Source: Paralithodes platypus (Eukaryota; Arthropoda; Malacostraca; Decapoda; Lithodidae). From it: 64,000 bases of DNA. The notes beneath the pieces are model-generated. The model saw only the letters and a program-made list of their open reading frames with translations, did not search any database and was not told the DNA's origin. Below, piece after piece: positions 41,863-53,370 of the stretch. A program made the position numbers and the translations under genes. Location: assembly GCA_032716605.1 (NCBI GenBank), contig CM064572.1:44292703-44356702 (forward strand). The letters run 5' to 3'. Position 1 is the stretch's first letter. Every line of letters starts with the position of its first letter.

Positions 41863-44299
41863 GGATACCTCCTCATGCCCTTATCATCCTATAGGTTGGG
41901 AAGGATCCCTCTCAGTAATCCTCAATACCAGGTCAGGGATTTTGAAGAGAGTAAAGCAATTGTAAGGCTTCTAAAAATACTGGCACCACCACCTTTAGAA
42001 GTCTTATAATTAAACCTCCATTCAGTTGGACGAACGGCCTCCCGAAAGTTCAATATACTGTCTGTGAGATAAAAAATCCTATTCGTAGGGATCTTTGTTA
42101 GACGAGGGACAACCCGGCTAACATAGAGACTCTTGATAGGCGGTGTCGACTATAAGTCTAGTAGTGAAGTGTACGGCCTCCCTGAAACTTCATATTATTA
42201 TTCAGTTACCGAAACTGTGGCCTGTTACAGGAAACTCTGCTATCACTTGGCACAACCAGTGAGAAACATAGCTACTGTGATTGGAAAAGCTTTCCTTAAG
42301 TTAGGAAGAAGGATCTCCGGCCTCCCGCTCCTTCCTCTTAATTAAAAAGGCAAGTCCACAAGCACCATCTCTAAAAGAAGTTGAGGTGTACGGCAATACC
42401 TTCCTCAATATTCTCTAGAGTAGGAAGTGCTAAAGTCCTACTCTAGGAACTTCGTTAATGCTCGGCACAACCAGCATATAACATAGTTTCTTTTGATAGA
42501 TCCCACTTTCTTTAGTAAAAGTGGAGAGACTCCGGCACCCCCGACCTCTGTACTATTACTCTTTAAGGTGAACACTGTACTAAGTGTCCTGATAGAGGAA
42601 CTTTGTTAATGCTCGGTACAACCAGCATTTAACATTGTCTCTGTTGTCAGGTCCCACTTTTCCTGGTAAAAGTGGAGAGACTCCGGCAATACCGACTTCT
42701 CTATTATTATCTTGTAGAAGTGGACACTGTACAAAAGTGTCTTTGTATAGGAACTTTGTTAATGCTCGGCACAACCAGCATTTAACATTGTCTTTGTTAC
42801 TAGGTTGCATTTTCTATAGTGAAGAGTTGAGAAACTCCGGCACCCCCGACCTCTCTATTCATTTCTATTGAGAGTGGACACTACCACTTTTCACAGGTAG
42901 TCTCAAAACCTCTGAGGCCGCTGTGTTAGAGAAAGGGCTTGGCGAGATACCCCAAGGGCACTCTGCAAATACAAGTCCTAGGTGCACTGAGTCTGTGGCA
43001 TCCCATTAGACTGTGTAACTAAAAGGTTTAAACACCACCCTGGGTCGTCCGAACATCTTAAAAAGATCAGGACAGTCAGTAAGAACACTTTTACCAAACT
43101 TAGTGCGTTAGTCCGATATCGTACTATAATTATTTTATCAAAGCACGACATTCAAGATCCTATTCTAAGAGTACCTTAACAGGACTTCATCAACGGTTGA
43201 TATACAGATCAGGATAGTCGAGTATTTCTCCAAACCTCTGAAATACTCGCGTTAGTCCGGTATGGTGCCCAACTGTAATAACCCGACAATTACTATATGT
43301 TACGGAGCCATAATCAAGATCTCCAGCCCATCAACCCATCTGTAACTATCTTAACACAGCTGGCCCACAGAGAAGCAGAAGAATAAAGCCAGCCACCACC
43401 AGAAGCATCATCAGAAAGCAGACAAGAGAAGACATCTAAGCCGAGAATCTAGGAAAGAGTAAAAAGTGACTAAAATCGTAATCTACCAAGTGAGTGTGAA
43501 TAAACAGAGTCCACTAAGCGACTCTGTCTGAAAACCCAATTTTTTGAGAAAATAAAGTCCCACTAAGTGTCCTAAAGTTCATAAATCTTTCAAAGTGTTA
43601 ATAATCGGAAGTAGAAGAAAAGGATTACTTTTACCCAGAGTGTAAGCCCTGTAGAAGTGTTTCCACCCCTAAAAAGTGAATTCCGAATTTATTCCATTTA
43701 AGCCGATTTCGGAAGCTAAGCGACTCTGCCATTTTTCCAAACCAAATGAAAATATTTTAGAGTCCACCATCGACTCTTACTGTTTTCTATAGAAGAAATA
43801 TAAATACAAAGCCTAAGTTCAGTTAACCTTGAACTCGCTCTCATATCAGTGTGCATGGTAGACAACAACAAAGATACGTATAGTACTAACATAATTATTT
43901 TTCCCTGTAAGCTCACAAGTCAAATCTTTCTCAAATATAGGGATTCATTATAGCGGAAGTTATTATCAGTGATCACCCTCGATGCTCCAAAGTGTTTAAA
44001 TATTCTAGATAAACGAAATATAGAGAAGCTGTGCTGAATACCTGCACTCTATCCAGATCCGCGATTGTGCTCGGAGATAGTAAATAGTTTTAAGGATTAT
44101 TCACTGGTTGTGTTTACTATTTTACTTTCATACTATGTTGTGTGTTAGTAAGAAATAAAGCTGTATTGCCTAAACCAAATTTTGCGATATATATATCCTC
44201 TGTTACCTTTTATTATATGTACTTATATGAGCTCGGAAGTCCCAGTATAGTAGAACTCACCTGTATCAATCGTTAATCCTGAATAAAATCAGGGCATAA
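41863..44299. other. Low-copy region of unknown nature with internal repeats
   Basis: No gene is seen. It contains the tandem block at 42440-42890, diverged earlier versions of the same unit at about 42170-42360, and short echoed phrases (CCGGTATGGTGCC, GATCAGGATAGTC and relatives) near 43070-43290. An AATAAA lies near 44150. The whole could be a long LTR or an untranslated leader of an unrecognised retroelement, but I found no matching pair of ends. Confidence 0.35.
42440..42890. repeat. Tandem repeat, unit about 150 bp, three copies
   Basis: Each copy has GGAACTTYGTTAATGCTCGG, ACAACCAGCAT, then AAAGTGGAGAGACTCCGGCA and a GTGGACACTGTAC-type end. Copies start at about 42448, 42597 and 42750. 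The spacing is slightly irregular. Confidence 0.8.
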
Positions 44300-44495
44300 C
44301 ACATACAATGCTATTTATTCAGGGAACAATGAGGGTATTTTTTTGGCATTTCGGTGTGCTGTGGCAATGCACTGATACTAGGTACAGCACAAATTCCATC
44401 CCAATAATATTTTCCAATTGACATATTGTGATTCGAACCCGGGTCCATTGGACTACCAGTCCAGTGGCAAGACCACTCTGCCACACCTCCCCTGG
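44300..44495 (-). mobile_element. SINE I with intact tRNA-Thr-like head, 3' truncated
   Basis: On the minus strand from 44495: GGTGTGGCAGAGTGG (box A region), anticodon loop CTGGTAG (GGT) and box B GGGTTCGAATC, then the SINE body to about 44300. This is the best preserved tRNA head of the family. Confidence 0.75.
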
Positions 44496-44653
44496 AGAGG
44501 TTTGGAGATATTGGCATGATAGAGACACCAATAAATATGGGAATAAGAGAACAAATATGTGATAATTGAAGGGTGGCAGGAAAGGGGGAAGTAGGGGATT
44601 TTGACACATGTGGAGGAGTGATACGAGGTATGGAGGAGAATTATCTCACTTAA

Positions 44654-44938
44654 CCTCTAAAAGGCGAGCTGTGTGTAATGGACACCCTACCGCCAGGCGA
44701 CGATATTAGACCTCATTCCAGCCTAAAATCGTCATGTTACGATAAATATCGTTAATACTTATTCATATGCGCCTATTTTACTCTTGATATGAAGATAGTA
44801 ACATGCAACAGCAATAAAACAAGTGGGAATAGTGTTTGGAGGGTGAAAATTGAGAATTATGCCGAGCGTTCATTCATGAGGTGAGAGACAGGGGAGGCCC
44901 ACACCCTCCTCTCTCAAAGCCTGGAGAGTGACTGAGGC

Positions 44939-44978
<40 letters not shown>

Positions 44979-45175
44979 CGCATAGACACACACAAGACCA
45001 CAGCCTAGGATCGGTTTAGAGATGTTTACACGAAAATATACCAATGAATAAGGGAATAACAGGGAAAATAGGTGATAATTGAAGGGGGGGGGGGGAAGGA
45101 GGGGATTTTGACAGATGTGGAGTAGTGATATGAGGTATGGAGGGGAATTATCTCACTTAATAACCATTTCACTTG
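44654..45175 (+). mobile_element. TTAA-flanked MITE, family III copy c
   Basis: It starts CCTCTAAAAGGCGAG after a TTAA at about 44649 and ends before another TTAA near 45178. The interior matches copies a and b, including CATATGCGCC and ACAAGTGGGAATAGTG. A (CT)n run (44946-44972) and a G run lie inside. A related segment (GATAATTGAAGG to TTATCTCACTTAA) also lies just upstream at 44560-44650. Confidence 0.65.
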
Positions 45176-45365
45176 TTTTCCCTGTTCTTGCTCTGTCTTG
45201 AGTCGGCCACCCCCAAGGAAAAAAATAAAATAAAAAAATAGAGAAAAATAGAAAAAAAAAAAAAAAAAAAAATGGGGATTGGGCCTGAGCATATAGATAG
45301 GGATAGACTTGTTTTAATTGCTACTGGGGCCTTTTAAAAGTTCTTTTTTAGGCCTTACCTCTTTA
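45176..45365. other. Spacer with poly-A tract
   Basis: A-rich run at about 45225-45272. No gene. Confidence 0.5.
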
Positions 45366-46075
45366 CCCTTTCAGACTCATATGACGCAGAGGTTGCCAGA
45401 TTAGCAATAAGAAATAGAGTTCTCTCACTCTTATAATTACCTCTCCAAAATTAGTTTTCTGGCCACAGCTAACTCAAAGAGAACTGCAGAGGGTGAAGTA
45501 ACTAAACTAAAGGTTTCTAAATACCCCTGATGGTAACAAAGGCTTTAACACCTTACGAGCGGCCTATGCGGTTTATTATATGTACCGCACAGCGGGGTGT
45601 TTTTAGCCAAAATAGGGCTGTTTACGTGATCATTTTCATGCCTAAATAAGACCCAGAACGTAAAACAAGTACCTATCCCTGAAAGGGCATAAACAGAGCT
45701 TTCGAATGACACCATAACGATCCTTGTATGATGGATAGTTTTCTTGCAATAACCGTGCAACGCGAGTGCAAAAAGCAGGTAATTCGGTAGTTTCGGTACA
45801 TAATTGAGTATGTAGCGAGTGAGAGAGGGAGGAGGGAGCTGAGATTTGTGTCAGTAGGTTCGCCGCGGTGGTCTGGAGCAGTCATACGCTCGCTAGTCTC
45901 CTGCCACCACTTGTCTCTCTCTCTCAGCCACATTACGTGCTGAAATTGCCACTCGACCTATGTCGAGCGCCGCCACATAGTCCAGCTTTTTTTAACTCGA
46001 CTTATGTTGCTCGCCGCTAATTAAGGGTTAAAGTATCCCTAATAGGCTCAAAATCGCGTCATATGTCGGAGAGGG
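45366..46075 (-). mobile_element. TTAA-type MITE, family II copy a, hosting a family I MITE
   Basis: Ends CCCTTTCAGACTCATATGACGC at 45366 and, on the other strand from 46075, CCCTCTCCGACATATGACGC. The right flank is TTAA (46076-46079). The left flank reads TTAC, probably a mutated TTAA. Without the nested copy the element is about 225 bp. The same family is at 57754-58446. Confidence 0.75.
45549..46027 (+). mobile_element. TTAA-flanked MITE, family I copy b
   Basis: TTAA at 45545-45548 and 46028-46031; insert 479 bp, same orientation as copy a and about 90% similar by eye. It sits inside a family II MITE. The uninterrupted family II sequence can be read at 57790 and 58263. Confidence 0.85.
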
Positions 46076-46263
46076 TTAAGAGGGTCCTCTCCCGTGCCCA
46101 CCAAAACCTTTTAAGATGGTTCTCGCCGTTCCCGGGTTAAACACTATTTATTTATTTTTTAAGTGCTACTGGGGCCTTTGAAAAGTTTTTTGTTTAGGCC
46201 TTGGCTCATATGAGGACGCTCGCCTTCGCCCAGTACGGACTCATATGAGGATGCTCGCCGTTT

Positions 46264-46325
46264 ATGGATTAAGCCAGCACACTGTTAGTCAAGAATAGCG
46301 TCAGGACTGGAGCCCCTTTTCGAGA
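46264..46325. repeat. Paralogue of the element 3 insertion site
   Basis: GGATTAAGCCAGCACACTGT followed by TAGTCAAGA corresponds to the left flank (to 17700) joined to the right flank (from 26987) of element 3, without the element. Confidence 0.7.
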
Positions 46326-46599
46326 ACCTTTTCACTTGTTGTATCTCTATTTTTTATTTTCATTATATCTAGTTTGTCTGCATTCTTCTGTAATTGCTCC
46401 TTCATTCCATTGGCTTGATCTCTCTTTTTTTCTGTTTTTTAGTAATCCTTTTTTATTTCTCTTTAATTCTTTGACACATATTGGTCTCCCCCTCTCTCTC
46501 TCTCAGCTAACTTATAATGGAACTTTTCTCTCTCATTCGTGCATGCTGTTACCACGATATCTCATTTCTCCCTCCCTTCTCTCTGAAATTTCAGGTTTC

Positions 46600-46657
<58 letters not shown>

Positions 46658-47167
46658 TTGGTTTTGTATAATCGAATATTAATACTGCTACTTCGAGTAA
46701 AACCCTTGCAAAATTGGCCTATCTTCAGTAACGTTGACTAATTTTGTTGTTTTTCTTTTTGTTAGTAGGATGTATTTATGATATAATGTATGCATCGCTT
46801 ATTTGTATTGCTGTTTGTCAGAGGTTATGAAGCTGATTTCATTTATTCTTAAATAACGATAAAGTATCAATTACTATTTTTATTATTGTTATTTCTAGTA
46901 TTATTATATGTTATGGATGAATTCTTTTATGTAGTGTGGTGACATTTATATAATTGTTTTTATTATAAGTATTAGTATTATTATTACCTGTATTATTATT
47001 GTATTTATTATTATATGCTAAAGATGAATTTTCTTATGTAGTGTGGTGTATTGTTTATCAGAATATTGAGACTTGTGTTAGTTTCATTAATACAATGCTT
47101 TAGAAGTAGCTGTAATGTCGTGTATATTATATATTCATATTAAATAATTTAATATGTCTGGCTTCCC
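46326..47167. other. CT-rich then AT-rich spacer
   Basis: (CT)n at about 46597-46652. The rest is low-complexity pyrimidine or AT-rich DNA. Open frames here are low-complexity artefacts. No gene. Confidence 0.6.
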
Positions 47168-47639
47168 TTATGCCCCTTTCCCACTGATGCGATTTCATGC
47201 GATTTTCATGGCAGACACCAAGAAATGGGTACATTCGTGACATGTCGCAACTAAATCTTGAACCGTCGCATGATAATCGTTTGACTCGCAAGGCCACGCA
47301 AGGGCCCTCGCGGGTCATCGCAAATGTTCGGACTGTTCAAAATTTGGGACGAGGACTTGCGAGGGGTCCATACCCTCGCAAGCATCATCGAACATTGCTG
47401 AGGGATCGGCAGATCCCTCGGAGATCCTCGGCGACATTGGCAAGACATCGACGAGGGTGTCGCACGAAAAAAAAGCGTCGCCGAGAGTATACCCGCCACG
47501 GGTATACTTCGCAGAGGCGTGCAAAGAGCTGTGCGACGTAGATGAATGCTCGGAAAACACCTTGCAGAGGCCAAAGAGCACCTTCGGCGAGGTGGGTAAA
47601 AAAAAAGGATTAAGCCTATAGTGAACCTGTCAACCCTTT

Positions 47640-48296
47640 TTTCTATGCACCTCTCGTAAGGGGGTTCACCTGTTTTTTTGTTTTCTCTTTCTCTCCTTTT
47701 CTCTCTTTCTCTGACTTGTATCCATTCGGCCCCATTCAGCCAACTGTTTTAAGACATTTATCCCCATCCAAGTATCGATTTATTCCTGGCAAGCGATAGC
47801 GAGCCAGCATTGTATGGAGAAATCCGGCTTCACCGGAGACATTTTTCTCTCAAATAATGTACAAATTTAGCTTGCTCTCAAAACGAAAAATATATATGTT
47901 GCCTCGCTACCGCTCACCAGGAAAATATTGAAACCTGGATGGGGGTAAACGTCTCAAAACAGTAGCTGAATGGTGCCGAACGGATACAAAAAATAAAAAA
48001 GCGAGGTGGGCTCGTTTACGTTAGGCTTAATTGAGCCCACCTCGCTTTTTTTTTTTCTCTTTCTCTCCCTCTCTCTCCTCGCTTTTTTGTTTTCTCTTTC
48101 TCTCCCTCTCTCTTTGCCTTGTATCCGTTCGGCCCCATTCAGCCTACTGTTTTAAGACATTTACCCCCATCCATGTTTCAATATTTTCCTGGTGAGCGGT
48201 AGCGAGCCAACATATATATTTTTTGTGTTGAGAGCAAGCTAAATTTGTACATTATTTGATAGAAAAATTTCTCCGGCGAAGCCGGACATTGCCAAT
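47640..48296. repeat. Inverted repeats nested in the Harbinger-like element
   Basis: Several copies in both orientations of the block found at 36539-36925 (CATTCGGCCCCATTCAGCC, GCGATAGCGAGCCAGC, TTAGCTTGCTCTC). Adjacent inverted halves would form long hairpins. Confidence 0.6.
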
Positions 48297-48780
48297 CTCC
48301 TAATTAAGGGGAGAGGGTTGTTTTTCTGGTCCCCTTTCTTCCTCATGGTTAACCCCATTAGTTTTCATATTTTATGACGTTCGGCCCATTAGTTTGGCGA
48401 TTTTAAGACATTTCACCCCATTTCGTTGTCAATATTAAGACTTTTCGTGTCGAGTTTTTCCTGGCTAGCAATAGCGAGCCTGTACTTTTTGAGGAACCGG
48501 CCTTCGGCCAGGATATTTTTCTATCGAAAAATGTACAAATTGATCTTGAAGGAGAGTGTTGGGGGGTGCTTTATATGCTTGATGGAGGTCTAGGAATGAA
48601 ACTAAATAAATCATAAACAAATATATAAATGAGAAAATATTACGCTCATCTTTAAGGGGAAACGGACCGTTTGTTTGGTCATTCATTCCTTTATTTCTTA
48701 GTTTCCTCACTAGACCTCCATCAAACTTAAAACAAAAAACTCTAGACTCCCCTTCAAGATAAATTTGTACATTTTCGACG
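48297..48780. repeat. Dispersed repeat R1, one plus-strand copy and one inverted partial copy
   Basis: Plus copy 48297-48655 from TTAAGGGGAGAGG. An inverted part, 48650-48780, carries TAGACCTCCATCAA and TTGTACATTTTCG. Confidence 0.6.
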
Positions 48781-49119
48781 AGATGGGTTGGGTATCGCTT
48801 AATTCGCCGAAGACGTCGCAGAACATACGCCGCCGAGGATTCGTTCATCCTTTGCATTATTTCGCAATACTTTATTCAAATGTGACAGTTCTCGCCGAGG
48901 TCATCGGCGAAGCATCTCGCTCAATTTGCCGATGATGTCGCATAATGTCGCCGATTACGTCATTTATATCGGCGACATCGTCGCCGAGTGTAAACTTGTC
49001 AACGGTTTTTAACGGTCAAAATCGTTGACGTCGCACAAATTCGTTGCGAATTGACAAAACTACGTCCTCGGCGACGAAAATCTTATGAAATCGCATCAGT
49101 GGGAAAGGGGCATTACTGT

Positions 49120-49470
49120 TTCTGTGTGTGCCCCATCTACCCAGAGTGATCCAGCTAGCTACCACAAACACCTCCTCCTCCTATCTACTTTACTACACTA
49201 AACAAGTACACTATACTTCTTTCTGTCACAACAAAAATAACAAAAACACAAAAATATTCATCGCTGCCAGCTGAGTCTGGCTCGGTAGTTTGTTCGTCCT
49301 CATTTGGGTTTATTCGGTCTGGCTTGAGATTTGTCATCCCTACTTGCTTTCAACTCTGGGGGAGGCACTTGTCACAGGCAGCTCTGCCTTTTGTCTCCCT
49401 CATCAACATAGAAAAAAAAGTAATATTGTGTACCTCCATAATCGAATATTTAGGCTTCTCGTTCATGTTA
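49120..49470. repeat. Dispersed repeat with one minisatellite-like unit
   Basis: About 49135-49185 is a single inverted, diverged copy of the unit expanded at 34773-35325. About 49330-49420 matches the inverted ends of 27085-28690. Confidence 0.55.
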
Positions 49471-49594
49471 TCAAAGCATAAATAATTGGATAAAATTAAC
49501 GTTCCCCTTTGAGCAGCCATTTTCTAAAGTATCTTGCATCCTCCTCTACTCCGTCTTTTTATCACCAAGTTTTATCTCCATTTTATCGTGACAC

Positions 49595-49800
49595 TCATAA
49601 AGGGGAGGTTGGCTAGTTGTTTTGCCAGGACCCATTTCTTCCTCATGTTTAGCCTTATTAGTTTTGGCATTTTAAGTCGTTTGTTCCATTAGTTTAGCGA
49701 TTTTAAGACCTTTCGTGTAATTTAGGTGCTAATTGTTTACTAACCAGTGATAGCGAACCTGTAAATGTAAGAGCAACTGGCCCTATGTTGGGACATTATG
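49595..49800 (+). repeat. Dispersed repeat R1, partial
   Basis: R1 blocks from AAGGGGAGGTTGGCTAG to GGCCCTATGTTGGGAC, ending where the RTE fragment begins. Confidence 0.55.
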
Positions 49801-50275
49801 CTACCTAAAAATGACACTAAGGAAGTCGTTCCAAAAGGCCTCTTCCTGCTCTCTCTTGAATCTAACCTGTGAGGCAAATGCCGATATCACAATTATAATT
49901 ATATAACCAACTTTAATTTTAAAAACAATTAATCTTCCATTTACTCTCTTTATCTCAATCACGCTCTTCTCCCACTCCACAGATCCCAGTACACCCACTC
50001 CTCCTCTTGGTTTTCCAGATTCATCCCCCTCCCAATACAACCGTTATATCTTGTTCTTTCCCACAATCCACTGTGCAACACACCCCTTCCAACGGGTTTC
50101 CTGAGCACAGCAGAAATTCATTCTTCTTCTTTCAATCACTTCCACAACTTCATTCGCTCTGCTACTAATACTTCCTAAATTCACACTGGCAAGCCTGAAT
50201 GTGCAGGGGGCTGCAGCCCAGCTCCTGTGCGTTTTGGATCCATCAGACCTGCATTTCTTTTTAGTGGTTAAGGTC
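49801..50275 (-). pseudogene. RTE-type LINE, N-terminal endonuclease fragment
   Basis: Two minus-strand frames that join near 50040: LASVNLGSISSRANEVVEVI, then FCCAQETRWKG (the catalytic Glu region), and then GGVGVLGSVEWEKSV, ending EEAFWNDFLSVI. This is the start of the endonuclease whose later part is seen, in another copy, at 1-443. The fragment is truncated at both ends and carries at least one frameshift. Confidence 0.75.
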
Positions 50276-51129
50276 ATATTCGGTGAGTTGGTTGGTTATG
50301 GACATAACCCCCTCCCCAGAACTCTGGCTCCAGACTGCCCCGGGAACCATTCCCAGCACCTTCTCCCAAGAATTACAAGGGGGTAGGATCCAGTGGCCCC
50401 GGTGCACCCCACCAGAACCAGCCGCAGGGACGCACCCCATGCGCGAACACGGCACTATGACTGGCCTGGTATTATATACCTAATGACAGGGCAGCCTCCT
50501 GGAGCGTTACCACCAGGTTTGGGCACGTATACTGTTAGGTGGAGAGTGCCAGTCTGGATAAACACTGCGCACTGTACACATTGGATCAGTTTCGGCCAGG
50601 TTGGCCCCAAGGCGCCAGATCCGGGTCCGGAGGGGGAGACAACCACTGCCAGTGTGCCACCATTAGGAAACTTGGAATAGAACAATAAAGTCCTTTCACA
50701 GCGCTGCCCACCATGTGAACACAATGGCCGACTCAGGCGCGGCTCCAAAACAGCGCCCAGGTAGGACTATAGTAAAGTCCCCTGTAGCACCCATCTGCTC
50801 CCCACCAGCCTCAGCAGTGTCACACCAAGCCAGCACCAATAACAAGGCTTCTTCGTAGAGCAATGGCTGTTGATCCGCAAGTCTAGCGACCCACCAAAGC
50901 AGAGAAGGAATCGGCTTGCACTAAAGAACGAACGCGGGCAGAATATACCTTGGGAAAGTACATTTGTGTTCGAAAATTGTGCCCTACTTCCATCAGTTCA
51001 TCTGTGGATATTCTTTAGTATATAACGAACAATTATCGTTGATACATATGAACATTGCTATCATATTCAGGTGTAAATTCAGTGTAAATTTACTTATCTA
51101 AAAATGTAGATTTTGCCAGTGTGACTGGA
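50276..51129. other. GC-rich block, possible LINE leader, then AT-rich DNA
   Basis: 50276-50900 is GC-richer than its surroundings and lies directly upstream (minus strand) of the RTE endonuclease, so it may be the 5' untranslated part of that LINE. Short open frames in it show no recognisable domain. Confidence 0.4.
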
Positions 51130-51400
51130 GCATGTGAATAAGTTCTGTTACTTGGGTGACACTATTTCTGCCGAAGGTGGGGTCGAAGCTGGTTCTGTCA
51201 CTAGAGCTAGATATGGCTGAGGAAAGTTCAGAGCTGCTGCCTCTTCTAACTGGGAGAGAACTTTAAACTCGCTTGAAGGGAAATATGTATACTTCGTGTA
51301 TGACTTATACTTCAGAAGCATGGTCAGTTAAAGTGAATGATTGTAACAGAGTAAAATTTAATGAAATGAGATAAATTAATGTCTTGGGTCAAACTGATAA
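51130..51400 (+). pseudogene. RTE-type LINE, C-terminal RT fragment
   Basis: FCYLGDTISAEGGVEAGS, the box typical of the RT thumb region of RTE-like LINEs, is followed by RARYG, a stop, GKFRAAASSNWERT, a KYVYFVYDLYFRSM stretch and a NEMR..INVLG end. Stops are frequent. It is on the opposite strand to the fragment at 49801-50275, so the two are separate insertions or a rearranged one. Confidence 0.65.
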
Positions 51401-51429
51401 CCAAAGTGACTGCAGTCCATTCATGATAG

Positions 51430-51650
51430 GTAGGCCAGAAATTGTGACCTTTATCCTCTATAACTCATAAAGGGCTAGATCTAGCAATTAGGTTGTACAT
51501 TTCCACACCTATTCCCTTACTGACTCTTCCCAAATGGTAGAAATATTAGCTCAATTATTCAAGTAATTGTTGTGTTTTAGAGGTAAGTGGTCAAGATGTT
51601 TGGCCTAATTATAATAAATAGACTATAGTTTGGAGTTAAGATTGAGAATA
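51430..51650. repeat. Dispersed repeat R2, copy b
   Basis: Shares GGCCAGAAATTGTGACC, CCCAAATGGTAGAAATATTA and GTCAAGATGTTTGGCCTAA with the copy at 61610-61795. Confidence 0.5.
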
Positions 51651-51779
51651 GCAACAAAGAGATGTCCATTGGTATATAATTACCGTAGTCTCCCCAATAT
51701 TATTATGCCTGAGATATGGGCATAGTTTGCCCAAGGCTTATGATTACACAAATTAGTAAAAATAAAAATGGTTCGCATC

Positions 51780-53370
51780 ATTTGATTCTTTGGAATCTTC
51801 TTGACACAATGAATCCAATGCTGCAAACCGTTTTAAATTTTACCCAAACAATTCCAAACAATTTTAAAGGGCTGAAAAATGTTCGAAAATAAAAAAAATA
51901 TATACAGTTGGTATTGCAAAGTCAAGACGAATAAAAATATGTTTCATTATGGGTGATTGGCAATTCGTAGATAAAATATGTGACCGGATATGGAATATGT
52001 AGACCTAGGGGAGTCGATTGGCATAAGGTAGATTGAATTTGGACTCATATTAAAGGCTACAGACGACTTTGAAACGTAAACATTGGTTCATTTCGGGCGT
52101 TTTGGGAGGTCAAGTCAAAATCAGAATCCCAAACTATTGGTCCGATCTCAATAATTCTGATGGTGCCAATGGATTCAGGAGGTTGAAGTGTACTTGTGAT
52201 ACAAATTTGATACACATCCATGCATTTGTACCTCGTCTATGGGTGATTTTTGGTTTTCAAAAATCTATAATGGGCAAACAAATGGTCAGATTTCAATGTT
52301 GATGGTACCAATGGATTCATGGGGTCGAAGTGTACTTGTGATACACATTTGAGCAAGTTTCATTGAATTTATCTAATTCTAAGGGTGATTTTTGGATTTT
52401 GATAATCTTTGATCAGCCGCCATAGGCACCAAAAATGTCCAAAAATATATAATGTATATACCGTTGGAATCGCAACGTCGTGAAGATTCCGAATATACCC
52501 TTAACTGTTCAGAAATCGAAAATGACCTGCCAAATTACACATTTTCGCCTGAACTAGATAGAATCCAAGCAATTTTGGAAAAATATGTTTGATTATGAGT
52601 GATTGACAATTCGTAGATGAAATTTGCGACCGGATGTGGAATATGCAGGCCCAGGTGAGTCAATTGGCATAAGGTAGATTGAATTTACCCATATTAAAGG
52701 ATACAGACGACTTTGAAATGTCAAAAATGGTCCATTTCGGGCGTTTTGGGAGGTCAAGTCCAAATCAAAATCCCAAACTAATGGTCCGATTTCAATGCTG
52801 ATGGTGCCATTGGATTCAGGAGGTTGAAGTGTACTTGTGATACAAATTTGATCAAAGTCCATGCATTTATACCTCATCTATGGGTGATTTTTGGATTTCG
52901 AAATTCTATAATGGGCACAAAAAAAAAAATCCGATTTCAATGCTGATGGTACCAATAGATTCATGGGGTCGATGTGTACTTGTGATACAAATTGATCAAA
53001 GTCCATGCATTTGTACCTCATCTATGGGTGATTTTTGGATTTCGAAATTCTATAATGGGCACAACAAAAATTCCGATTTCAATGCTGATGGTACCAATAG
53101 ATTCATGGGGTCGATGTGTTATAGATATTTGAGCAAATATCATGGATTTTAACCAATTCTATGGGTGATTATTGTATTTAAAAAAATCTTTGATCAGCTG
53201 CCATGAGCACCAAAAATGTCCAAAAATATAAAATGCATATACAGTTGTAATTGCAACGCCGTGAAGATTCCAAATATACCCTTACAAGCTCGAACATTGA
53301 ATATGACCTGCAAATTACACATTTTCGTCTAGCCCAGACGAAAATGTGTAATTTGTATTTAATCACAATG
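51780..53370. repeat. Complex satellite, monomer about 140 bp with higher-order copies
   Basis: Five monomers with TCAATGCTGATGGTACCAAT, TGTACTTGTGATACAAATT and ATGGGTGATTTTTGGATTT begin at about 52100, 52237, 52740, 52888 and 53029. A larger unit recurs: GGCATAAGGTAGATTGAATTT at 52018 and 52662, and CACCAAAAATGTCCAAAAATAT at 52427 and 53207. Open frames through the monomers are periodic artefacts. Confidence 0.8.

Larger units (their letters stand above)
47171..49112. mobile_element. PIF/Harbinger-like non-autonomous element with nested repeats
   Basis: Terminal inverted repeats begin TGCCCCTTTCCCACTGATG at both ends, and TTA flanks both sides (47168-47170 and 49113-49115). A 3-bp TTA duplication is the PIF/Harbinger habit. 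The element's own sequence is about 47171-47598 and 48776-49112, about 765 bp. It is very rich in TCGGCGA/TCGCCGA motifs on both strands. The middle is filled by later repeats. No transposase is seen, and superfamily assignment rests on the duplication only. Confidence 0.65.

Noticed and set aside
46336..46741. Hydrophobic frames resembling membrane proteins
   Set aside because: Low-complexity CT-rich DNA translated into Ser/Leu/Phe runs.
47197..47541. 114-codon R/T-rich frame
   Set aside because: Product of the CpG-rich TCGGCGA motifs of the Harbinger-like element; the other strand is open too.
50201..50748. Proline-rich frames in GC-rich DNA
   Set aside because: Open frames occur on both strands with no domain; more likely a LINE leader.
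52880..53152. 90-codon frame with internally repeated GDFWISKFYNGH
   Set aside because: The peptide repeat follows the satellite monomer; no sign of selection.
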